From: JBELMB01 sp042088665 | GTDB lineage: Bacteria > Pseudomonadota > Alphaproteobacteria > Rhodobacterales > Rhodobacteraceae | Direction: 5' to 3' | Assembly (NCBI GenBank): GCA_042088665.1 | Contig: JBELMB010000260.1 | Coordinates: 1-6,354, forward strand | Length of the DNA stretch: 6,354 nucleotides | Part shown: positions 1-5,229 of the stretch, one piece after another | Layout: every line of letters starts with the position of its first letter | Numbering within the stretch: position 1 is the stretch's first letter | Translations under genes and position numbers: made by a program | The notes under the pieces: generated by a model | What the model saw: the letters and a program-made list of their open reading frames with translations, nothing else | The model's database searches: none | Told to the model about the DNA's origin: nothing

Positions 1-59
1 ATTCGAACCTACGGTACACTGTACCAAAAACAGTTGCCTTACCACTTGGCTACACCCCA
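1..59 (-). tRNA. tRNA-Gln (anticodon UUG), 3' end outside the window
   Basis: Read on the minus strand, position 59 begins a 7-nt acceptor strand (TGGGGTG), then TA and a D arm. A perfect 5-bp anticodon stem (ACTGT/ACAGT, plus positions 18-22 and 30-34) encloses the 7-nt loop TTTTGGT, which puts anticodon TTG at plus 25-27, reading glutamine codon CAA. The T arm starts (GGTTCGAAT) and is cut by the window edge, so the T-stem 3' side, acceptor 3' strand and CCA are not seen. It lies downstream of, and on the same strand as, the cyclase gene. Confidence 0.93.
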
Positions 60-66
60 ACCGTGC

Positions 67-87
67 CGCGTCACATACTGCGACGCG
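67..87. other. Small inverted repeat between the tRNA and the cyclase gene
   Basis: CGCGTC (67-72) and GACGCG (82-87) form a 6-bp stem with a 9-nt loop, in the 60 bases between the stop of the cyclase gene and the tRNA 5' end. There is no T-run on either side, so it is not a convincing intrinsic terminator. It could be a weak termination or tRNA-processing signal, or chance in GC-rich DNA. Confidence 0.25.
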
Positions 88-119
88 AGAACGGGATCAA
101 GACCCAACGACACGAAAAA

Positions 120-1118
120 TCACTTCTGTCCCGCAATCGCTTTGGCTGCATCCGGAGCATCCGCTTCGTAGAAGGTGAACTGCGCACGCCCGGCTCGTTT
201 GGAAGCATAAAGCGCCACATCTGCCCGCTCCAGAATCGTATCCAGATCCTGGCTGGTGTCGTCCACGAGCGAGATACCGATGCTGCAGGACACCTTGCAT
301 TCCCGTCCTTCATGATAGGTCGGGATCTCGATACGGTCGATCAATCCCTGTGCGATATTGCCAAGACGCTCCGGGTTCAGTGCATTCGGAAGGACGATGA
401 CAAATTCATCCCCGCCAACGCGCGCCACCGTGTCATCCTTGCGGGTTTCCTCCACCATGATCCGGGCCACGATGCGCAACACATGGTCACCGGCGGCATG
501 GCCAAGAGTGTCGTTGACCTGCTTGAAGAAATCCAGGTCCAGATGCATCAGCGCATAAGAACTGCCGGAACGCGTGAGCCGGTCGAGCACAGTGTCCAGC
601 GCTCGGCGGTTGCCCAACCCGGTCAGGGTATCGGTGAAGGCACGTTCTTCTGCCGCAACCATTGCACCCAGCAGGCGCGTGCTGAGGTTGCGCGAGGCAT
701 CCATCGCGGCGGACTTCGCCTCGACCAGGTACAGCATCTCGATGGCGAGATCTGTCGGGGCAAAATCGGTGCTCGTCAGCGCGTAGTCCCGCACTGCATC
801 GACAACGGAGATGCCAAAGGACAGGTTGATCACGGCCCCTCCGTCCCCTGTGCCGACCAACACTCCCTTCAATGGCGTGCGCACCCCGGTGCGCAGACGC
901 AGGTGCAGCTTGCGTCCCTGCGTCTGCAAGAGCCCCTTCATCGAATTCACCGCGCGCGGGCGAAAAACCTCGAAAATCTCGAGAAACCGCGCGCCTTCGA
1001 GAGGGCGCGTGCCAAGCTTGTGCAGTGTCGGCCCGGCCTGCCGGATATGGCCGGTCGGATCCAGAACGGCGTGCATCGGACAGATGTGGTGCAACATCTC
1101 CTCGGGAACGGAACTCAT
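120..1118 (-). CDS. Diguanylate cyclase with HNOBA-like N-terminal domain (H-NOX partner)
   Basis: A 332-residue soluble protein predicted to make cyclic-di-GMP from two GTP. Residues about 10-115 resemble the HNOBA (H-NOX-associated, PAS-like) domain, with the signature FEVFRPR at 49-55. Residues about 118-160 (DFAPTDLAIEMLYLVEAK onward) look like the connecting signalling helix. The GGDEF domain fills about 163-325, with DTLTGLGNRR at 163-172, the metal/substrate segment LDLDFFKQVND at 193-203 and an intact GGDEF at 235-239. The product-inhibition site RxxD (RKDD, 226-229) sits five residues before GGDEF, so both catalysis and feedback inhibition look preserved. The start overlaps the H-NOX stop as ATGA and has an ideal Shine-Dalgarno, implying one mRNA and translational coupling. 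HNOBA regions are the known docking sites of H-NOX proteins, so the upstream product is the likely regulator. No EAL domain or membrane segment is seen. Confidence 0.93.
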   Translation of the reverse strand: MSSVPEEMLHHICPMHAVLDPTGHIRQAGPTLHKLGTRPLEGARFLEIFEVFRPRAVNSMKGLLQTQGRKLHLRLRTGVRTPLKGVLVGTGDGGAVINLSFGISVVDAVRDYALTSTDFAPTDLAIEMLYLVEAKSAAMDASRNLSTRLLGAMVAAEERAFTDTLTGLGNRRALDTVLDRLTRSGSSYALMHLDLDFFKQVNDTLGHAAGDHVLRIVARIMVEETRKDDTVARVGGDEFVIVLPNALNPERLGNIAQGLIDRIEIPTYHEGRECKVSCSIGISLVDDTSQDLDTILERADVALYASKRAGRAQFTFYEADAPDAAKAIAGQK

Positions 1119-1717
1119 GTGGCACCTCCTTGTCCGCCACCGGCGGCCAGTTCGAAATCTCGCCCTTCGGCGAAAGCGGTCTCGATCAGGGTGATCTCGA
1201 CAGATTGCAACCCGCGACGTGCCGGCGCGGCGTCCAGCAGCACAAGCGCGCCATAGTCATCGGCCATGGCCCGCAAGACACCAACCATGACGCAGCCAAA
1301 ACCAGGCAACCCGTCCCCGACGTTGAGATGAAACTCGTTGCCGCCAAAATCGCGCAACTCCAGGTCTGGCAACTCAAGGTCGGCCACTGCAAGGCGTGCG
1401 CGGTCCGGAAGATCGTCAAGCGAATGCAGAAACTCGATGTAGTCCACGCCCCCAAACCGCAAAAGCCGCCGCAATCCCTCACTGTTGGGATGCGAAACAA
1501 GGTATGTTCCCACATCCTCGAGGAAGGCATCGCAGGGCTTCTCAAGCTCTGCTTCGGTGGCGGTGATCAGGCGATCGAAGGTTTCCGGGTCGTAGTTCAG
1601 CATCGCCTCGAAGTCCGGAACCTCAAGGTCAGTGCGCCCGGCAATCGCCAGCCACGTGTCCGGTCCATACGTGTCTTGCACAAAGACCTGGAATGTTCTC
1701 AAGATCAGACCGTGCAT
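1115..1717 (-). CDS. H-NOX-fold (HNOB) protein lacking the haem-binding residues
   Basis: A 200-residue protein of normal H-NOX length beginning with the family hallmark MHGLI. Other family features are the segment after residue 63 (DAFLEDVGTYL, SHPN) and GVDYIEFLHSLDDL at 90-103. In haem-binding H-NOX the proximal histidine follows the LDxL/I element; here that place is Pro104 followed by Asp105. The YxSxR haem-propionate motif is also absent: there is no tyrosine between residues 93 and 155, and the corresponding stretch is HLNVGDGLPGF. I infer a domain that cannot bind haem in the classical way, while its adjacency to the HNOBA-cyclase gene argues it still serves as a partner subunit. His98, six residues upstream of Pro104, is the nearest histidine. 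The ATG at 1715-1717 was chosen because it gives MHGLI and has GGAG 8 nt upstream; an in-frame GTG 29 codons earlier adds residues unlike the family. Similar proline-bearing H-NOX proteins may be common in Rhodobacteraceae (memory, not checked). Confidence 0.88.
   Translation of the reverse strand: MHGLILRTFQVFVQDTYGPDTWLAIAGRTDLEVPDFEAMLNYDPETFDRLITATEAELEKPCDAFLEDVGTYLVSHPNSEGLRRLLRFGGVDYIEFLHSLDDLPDRARLAVADLELPDLELRDFGGNEFHLNVGDGLPGFGCVMVGVLRAMADDYGALVLLDAAPARRGLQSVEITLIETAFAEGRDFELAAGGGQGGAT
1125..1131 (-). promoter_or_regulatory. Ribosome binding site of the cyclase gene, inside the H-NOX coding tail
   Basis: On the minus strand AAGGAGG lies 6 nt before the ATG at 1116-1118. It overlaps the codons for the last H-NOX residues (GQGGAT). 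Together with the ATGA stop/start overlap it fixes the start of the cyclase gene and supports coupled translation giving matched amounts of the two proteins. Confidence 0.8.
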
Positions 1718-1822
1718 TTTCCTAGCTCCGCTGCCCGGGATCACAATGCGGTCAGGAGCCTTAAAATTCTCCCAATAGAAACAATTGAATGTGTTTTCGA
1801 CCACGCGTCAGTTCACGAAATG

Positions 1823-1836
1823 GTCCAATCTTGGAC
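1823..1836. promoter_or_regulatory. 14-bp palindrome, candidate operator of the H-NOX operon
   Basis: GTCCAA TC TTGGAC is a perfect 6-bp inverted repeat with a 2-nt spacer, 106-119 bases before the H-NOX ATG, immediately followed by a second palindrome CGCGGCCGCG (1836-1845). Size and symmetry suit a dimeric transcription factor. It does not match the FNR/DNR type (TTGAT-N4-ATCAA), and I cannot name the regulator. Confidence 0.3.
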
Positions 1837-2013
1837 GCGGCCGCGCGCTGCAAGAAACACGATGCTTCGGAAAGACAAAAATTCGGCGACGCGCGTGCTT
1901 TCTCGCCGCCTCCGCCGCGTCCGGCCAGATTTCGCCAAGACGTCCGCCGCGCACATTAGGCACACCGACCACAAAGGCGCTTTTGGGATGGACCGGGAGG
2001 GCGGGGCGAGGCC

Positions 2014-2032
2014 GAAGGCGAGCTCCGCCTTC
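2014..2032. repeat. Inverted repeat (7-bp stem, 5-nt loop) near the gap
   Basis: GAAGGCG (2014-2020), loop AGCTC, CGCCTTC (2026-2032). No T-run follows on either strand, so a terminator role is not supported. It may be part of a dispersed intergenic element, given that the assembly broke some 55 bases further on. Confidence 0.4.
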
Positions 2033-2087
2033 CCGAAGCAATCTCCGGCACCGTCCCGCAACAGGCAGCAATGGCAACAATACGGAA

Positions 2088-2187
2088 NNNNNNNNNNNNN
2101 NNNNNNNNNNNNNNNNNNNNNNNNNNNNNNNNNNNNNNNNNNNNNNNNNNNNNNNNNNNNNNNNNNNNNNNNNNNNNNNNNNNNNNN
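2088..2187. other. Assembly gap (100 N)
   Basis: Exactly 100 undetermined bases, the usual placeholder for a gap of unknown length. A 96-bp tandem repeat begins at its right edge and is the probable reason the assembly broke. True length and content are unknown, and adjacency of the H-NOX and MttB genes depends on scaffolding. Confidence 0.97.
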
Positions 2188-2386
2188 CGAACGCACAAGC
2201 CGCGCCCAGCTTGCTGACGGTGTGGGCTGCGGATCTTTTGCGCTGCAAAAGACCGCCTTGCCCACTGGCCGCGTTCGCTGGAACGAACGCACAAGCCGCG
2301 CCCAGCTTGCTGACGGTGTGGGCTGCGGATCTTTTGCGTTGCAAAAGACCGCCCTGCCCACTGGCCGCGTTCGCTGGAACGAACGC
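2188..2386. repeat. 96-bp tandem direct repeat, two full copies plus 7 bases
   Basis: Copy 1 is 2188-2283 and copy 2 is 2284-2379, with two differences (C2243/T2339 and T2258/C2354); the first 7 bases CGAACGC of a third unit follow at 2380-2386. The first copy starts directly at the gap, so the array may continue into it. Each unit holds a near-perfect hairpin: a 12-bp stem with one bulged A and a 3-nt loop, at 2229-2256 and 2325-2352. Unit junctions form a second hairpin, GCGTTCG/CGAACGC. The unit length is a multiple of three and five of the six frames are open, but I recognise no protein repeat. It fits a structured intergenic repeat better than coding sequence. Confidence 0.9.
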
Positions 2387-2390
2387 GGCC
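2363..2390 (-). terminator. Hairpin at the stop codon of the MttB-like gene
   Basis: GGCCGCGTTCG (2363-2373) pairs perfectly with CGAACGCGGCC (2380-2390) around a 6-nt loop. On the minus strand it starts on the last base of the TAG stop. It is a strong 11-bp GC-rich stem but lacks a following U-tract, so it is an atypical intrinsic terminator at best. A 3'-end stabilising or processing structure is equally possible. It coincides with the boundary of the 96-bp repeat array. Confidence 0.4.
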
Positions 2391-3964
2391 TAGAAATCCG
2401 TGGGCGCGCCGCCCTCTTCCTTGCGCCGAGCAACGAAAGCGGCCAGCTCCTCGCGAATGCCCTCGTCCAGCGGTGGCGCCTCGAATTCCGCGATGATGCG
2501 CTTGAAAATCGTATGCGCACGCTCCGGCGTCCAGACCGCCCCCCCTGCTTCCCATGCCTCGTAGTTCTTCCAGTCCGACAAGAAAGGCTGGTAAAACGCC
2601 GTCTCATAGCGATCCTGCGTGTGCTGCACGCCAAAGAAATGCCCCGTCGGCCCGACCTCGCGAATGGTCTCCACCGCCAGAGACTCCTCCGACGTGTCCC
2701 AGATCTCCGGCTCCATATAGCGCTGAAGCTGGTTCAACACCTCGCAATCCATGATGAACTTCTCCGGAGAAGCGATCAGCCCGCCTTCCAGCCAGCCCGC
2801 GGCGTGGTAGACCATGTTCGTCCCCGACTGGATCGCCGCCCAAAGGCTGTGCTCCGTCTCCCACATCGCCTGACCATCCGGCACATTGGACGCGCAGACC
2901 CCGCTGGAGCGCACCGGCAACCCGTAAAACCGCGCCATCTGGCCGGTCATCTGGGTGGCGCGCATATACTCAGGCGTGCCAAAGGCCGGCGCGCCGGTCT
3001 TCATGTCCACGTTCGACGTGAACGTCCCGATCACGCAGGGCACACCGGGCCGGATCACCTGCGCCAGCACCACGGCTGCAAGCCCCTCGGCCAGCGATTG
3101 CGCCACCGCCCCGGCCATGGTCACCGGCGCCATGGCCCCCGCCAGCGTGAACGGCGTCACCACCAGCGCCTGCCCGCGCCGCGCCATGCGCATCCAGCCG
3201 TCCATCATCGGAAAATCATGCTTCAGCGGCGAGGTGGAATTGATGTTGGTGTACATCCGCGGCGTCGCGTCAAACTCTTCGTGGGTCAGACCACCCGCGA
3301 TGCGCACCATCTCCATCACGTCCTCGACGCGCTCCTTGCCCAGACTGTAGGCATGGCTCACCTTGTCGGTCAGCGTGAGCTTGTCATAGACCACATCCAG
3401 ATGCCGGACACTGGCATGCACATCCACCGGCTCCACCGGATAGCCGCCCGCGAAATGGATACAGTTGAAATACTGCGTCAGCTTCAGCAGATTGGCGCAT
3501 TGCTCCCGCGTGCCGGGCACCTTGCGCCCCAGCTCCAGATCCCAGTAATTCGGCGGCGAAGAGACGTTCCCGAACAGGATATGCCCGCCGCCAATCGTCA
3601 GCGTCCGGTCGAGATTGCGCGGCGTGATGGTGAACTGGTCCGGCGCCATGCCAACCAGTTCCATCACCATGTCCCGCCCCATCCGGACATTTTCCCCCGT
3701 GACGGTACACCCGGCGCGCTTGAGGATCTCCAGCGCCTCGGGGTTCAGGAACTCGATCCCGATGTCCTCGAGAATGCGCATCGTGGCCTCGTGCATCCGC
3801 GCCACGCCCTCCGCGCCCAAAGGCTCCGTGGGCTTGTCGAGGTTGACCGGCAAGCGCCACGGCATCTGCTCGACCACGGGACCGCCGCGGCGCGTGTTGC
3901 CGGACCGCCCGCCGGAGCGACGGCGCTTTGGCGAAGGGCTGGGGTCGTTTGAGGCATCGGGCAT
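2390..3964 (-). CDS. Trimethylamine methyltransferase (MttB) family protein, non-pyrrolysine type
   Basis: A 524-residue cytosolic TIM-barrel protein of the MttB superfamily. Known members transfer a methyl group from quaternary or tertiary amines (trimethylamine, glycine betaine, carnitine, proline betaine) to a corrinoid protein; the substrate here cannot be told. Characteristic segments are LAGAMAPVTMAG (274-285), MKTGAPAFGTPE (321-332), FYGLPVRSSG (346-355), NMVYHAAGWLEGGLIAS (383-399) and ETIREVGPTGHFFG (432-445). There is no internal in-frame TAG, so no pyrrolysine, as in bacterial glycine-betaine-type enzymes. Residues 1-28 form a polar, Arg/Gly-rich, probably disordered tail. The ATG at 3962-3964 was chosen because GGAG lies 6 nt upstream; an upstream start adding 22 residues is possible. 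No corrinoid-protein or corrinoid-activase gene lies within the window, so the methyl acceptor must be encoded elsewhere. It lies 103 bases downstream of the HAD gene on the same strand, possibly one operon. It ends in TAG at a hairpin and repeat boundary. Confidence 0.92.
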   Translation of the reverse strand: MPDASNDPSPSPKRRRSGGRSGNTRRGGPVVEQMPWRLPVNLDKPTEPLGAEGVARMHEATMRILEDIGIEFLNPEALEILKRAGCTVTGENVRMGRDMVMELVGMAPDQFTITPRNLDRTLTIGGGHILFGNVSSPPNYWDLELGRKVPGTREQCANLLKLTQYFNCIHFAGGYPVEPVDVHASVRHLDVVYDKLTLTDKVSHAYSLGKERVEDVMEMVRIAGGLTHEEFDATPRMYTNINSTSPLKHDFPMMDGWMRMARRGQALVVTPFTLAGAMAPVTMAGAVAQSLAEGLAAVVLAQVIRPGVPCVIGTFTSNVDMKTGAPAFGTPEYMRATQMTGQMARFYGLPVRSSGVCASNVPDGQAMWETEHSLWAAIQSGTNMVYHAAGWLEGGLIASPEKFIMDCEVLNQLQRYMEPEIWDTSEESLAVETIREVGPTGHFFGVQHTQDRYETAFYQPFLSDWKNYEAWEAGGAVWTPERAHTIFKRIIAEFEAPPLDEGIREELAAFVARRKEEGGAPTDF

Positions 3965-4067
3965 GTCAGTCTCCGGGTCTGGGATGCCGTCCATACCAGA
4001 CCAGCCCCGCCCCCCGCGCCTGCCCGTCACCGACGCGTTCGGTCGTTTTCAGTCGCAGGAGTGCCGC

Positions 4068-4841
4068 TCACCGTGGCGGCAGGCTGTCCAGCCAATCCGT
4101 CAGATGGCCGATGTCAGGCAGGATCACATCCGCCCAGGGGGCCAGATCCTCTGCGGTCGCCATGCCCGTCAGCACGCCCGCGCTGTACATCCCCGCCGCC
4201 CGCGCCGCCCGCAGGTCATGGGTGCTGTCGCCCACCATCACCACCCGGTGCGGCGCCAGATCCAGCGCCCGGGCATAGGCCAAAAGCGGATCCGGCGCGG
4301 GCTTTGCCCCGTACCCGCTGTCGGCCCCGGCGACAAAGTCGAACATGCCCAGCACGCCCACCGTCTCCAGATGTCGCCGCGCCACCGCTTCGCTGTCATT
4401 GGTCATCACGCCCAGCCCCAGATCGCGCGCCGCGAGCCCCGCGAGAAAGGGCACCAGCGCCACCGCTTCCTGCAGCGGCGCCTGGGCGGCCTCGCGCAGG
4501 ATCACCAGTTCCAGCACATCCGGATCGGCCTCCAGCGCCGCGGCCAGCACTTCGGCGACCTCGCGGTTGGTGCCTGCAATGCCGATACTGTCGGGCAGGA
4601 ACCGCCCGGTCACCAGATCGAACCGCAGCGCCGCAGCGCCGCGCAACAGCCGGTCCGGGTCGCCCTCGGCCAGCCGATCCAGCAAGGCGGCGGCAAAGAC
4701 CTCCCATGTGGCGGAAAAATCGAACAGCGTGCCATCCTTGTCGAACAGCACGGCCTCTATCGCGCGGCCGGGGCGGTCCCCGGTCAACTCGCCGGTCAAC
4801 TGCCCGGTCAACCGCCCTTTCAGGCCCTTGGTCAGGTCCAA
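4068..4841 (-). CDS. HAD-superfamily hydrolase, phosphoglycolate phosphatase-like
   Basis: A 257-residue soluble phosphatase of HAD subfamily I. All four motifs are visible: motif I FDKDGT with nucleophile Asp34 and acid/base Asp36, motif II Thr147 (VMTND), motif III Lys180 (GAKPAPDP) and motif IV VGDSTHD with Asp205 and Asp209. Between motifs I and II lies a helical cap (about 45-135), as in phosphoglycolate phosphatases; the actual substrate is not determined. The start is an unusual TTG at 4839-4841, preceded by GGAGGAGAGG a few bases upstream and overlapping the DUF3572 gene by 10 bases, which indicates coupling. The N-terminus before motif I is longer than usual and contains LTGQLTGELTGD, encoded by three 12-bp tandem repeats that each carry an in-frame TTG, so the start could lie a few residues downstream. 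No ATG occurs in frame before residue 146. Confidence 0.9.
   Translation of the reverse strand: MDLTKGLKGRLTGQLTGELTGDRPGRAIEAVLFDKDGTLFDFSATWEVFAAALLDRLAEGDPDRLLRGAAALRFDLVTGRFLPDSIGIAGTNREVAEVLAAALEADPDVLELVILREAAQAPLQEAVALVPFLAGLAARDLGLGVMTNDSEAVARRHLETVGVLGMFDFVAGADSGYGAKPAPDPLLAYARALDLAPHRVVMVGDSTHDLRAARAAGMYSAGVLTGMATAEDLAPWADVILPDIGHLTDWLDSLPPR
4780..4815. repeat. 12-bp tandem repeat, three copies, within the HAD gene 5' end
   Basis: CCGGTCAAC recurs at 4780, 4792 and 4804, each followed by a variable 3-base spacer (TCG, TGC, CGC). On the minus strand it encodes LTG-Q, LTG-E, LTG-D at residues 11-22. The period is a multiple of three, so copy-number change would keep the frame and only lengthen or shorten the linker before motif I. 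Confidence 0.85.
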
Positions 4842-5116
4842 TGTACCTCTCCTCCCCCGGGCAGGGCCGCACGGGCCGCCGCCACCAAGGTGTAATCCAA
4901 CCCTGCCGAGTCGCAGAACTCCATGACCCAGGCGTCATCCATCAGTATGAAATCAAGGATCGATCCCTGAAACGTCGGATCATCCAGCCCGCTGCGGAAA
5001 TCCGCCTCCGAAGCGCCCGTCGCACCAAGAAAAACCGGCAAAAGCATGTCGTTCGCCGCCAGCCAGGCCACAGCCTGTAAACCGATTGTTTCCGCACCTT
5101 CGCGAGAAATGGACAT
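4832..5116 (-). CDS. DUF3572 family protein
   Basis: A 94-residue protein of unknown function. It shows the DUF3572 pattern: an N-terminal helix with AVAWLAAND (17-25), LLPVFLGATG (26-35), then DDPTFQGSILDFILMDDAWVM (about 45-65) and a C-terminal ARAALPGGG (85-93). It is acidic, without signal peptide or convincing membrane segment. The ATG at 5114-5116 lacks a clear Shine-Dalgarno; only an A-rich stretch precedes it. Its stop overlaps the HAD phosphatase start by 10 bases, so the two are very probably translated from one mRNA. It is transcribed divergently from the PleD-like gene, with 113 bases between the starts. The family assignment rests on pattern recognition of the helix and LPGG signature. 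Confidence 0.85.
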   Translation of the reverse strand: MSISREGAETIGLQAVAWLAANDMLLPVFLGATGASEADFRSGLDDPTFQGSILDFILMDDAWVMEFCDSAGLDYTLVAAARAALPGGGEVHWT

Positions 5117-5229
5117 TTTTCATTAACTGCCGAAAGGGTTTCTTAACCAAATTTCACCAAAGCTGAGCGGGACAGAAAGTGCAAGCGCGACCGACACTCA
5201 GCGCCCTGTGCAAAAGGTTATGCCAGAAT
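5117..5229. promoter_or_regulatory. Divergent promoter region between the DUF3572 and PleD-like genes
   Basis: This 113-base AT-richer stretch must hold promoters for both directions. Two direct TTAAC repeats (5123-5127 and 5143-5147) lie 20 bases apart. The second, TTAACCAA, resembles the CtrA half-site TTAACCAT of alphaproteobacteria, but the full TTAA-N7-TTAA arrangement is absent. I cannot place -35/-10 elements confidently. The only Shine-Dalgarno-like run before the PleD-like start, AAAGG at 5213-5217, is rather far (12 nt). Confidence 0.45.

Larger units (their letters stand above)
1718..2087. other. Region of about 370 bases without a supportable gene, upstream of H-NOX
   Basis: This must contain the promoter of the H-NOX/cyclase operon (transcribed leftwards). 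I see GGAG before the H-NOX start, an AT-rich patch near 1755-1800, a 14-bp palindrome at 1823-1836 and an inverted repeat at 2014-2032. Open frames exist on both strands, but none carries a recognisable domain or a convincing start, and several overlapping frames are open at once as expected of GC-rich noncoding DNA. The truncated end of a gene reaching in from the assembly gap cannot be excluded. Confidence 0.5.

Noticed and set aside
1..59. tRNA as an integration site of a mobile element
   Set aside because: The 3' half where integration would occur is outside the window, and no integrase or att repeat is seen.
63..1256. Plus-strand open frame opposite the diguanylate cyclase
   Set aside because: Shadow of a gene with intact GGDEF and RxxD motifs; the product has no recognisable domain.
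1718..1804. Upstream GTG start for the H-NOX gene adding 29 residues
   Set aside because: The extra residues do not resemble the family, whose proteins begin MHGLI/MQGII, and the ATG at 1715-1717 has a good GGAG upstream.
1808..2087. Possible 3' end of a minus-strand gene entering from the gap
   Set aside because: Several overlapping frames are open but none shows a recognisable domain or consistent coding character; could be revisited once the gap is closed.
2188..2386. CRISPR array or protein-coding 32-residue repeats
   Set aside because: The units are contiguous without unique spacers, and five of six frames are open, so coding potential is not distinctive.
872..3952. Very long plus-strand open frame spanning H-NOX, the gap and the MttB gene
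   Set aside because: It runs straight through 100 N and is antisense to genes with clear family motifs; it is Arg/His/Pro-rich as expected of the reverse of GC-rich coding DNA.
2390..3964. Pyrrolysine-containing MttB
   Set aside because: No internal in-frame TAG occurs in the gene; the only TAG is the terminal stop.
4029..4049. Hairpin ACCGA/TCGGT followed by CGTTTT as a terminator
   Set aside because: The stem is only 5 bp and the T-run is on the plus strand, whereas the genes on both sides are on the minus strand.
3615..4895. Plus-strand open frame of 426 codons opposite the MttB-like and HAD genes
   Set aside because: Antisense to two genes with recognisable catalytic motifs, low-complexity Arg/Gln/His-rich product, no domain or ribosome binding site recognised.
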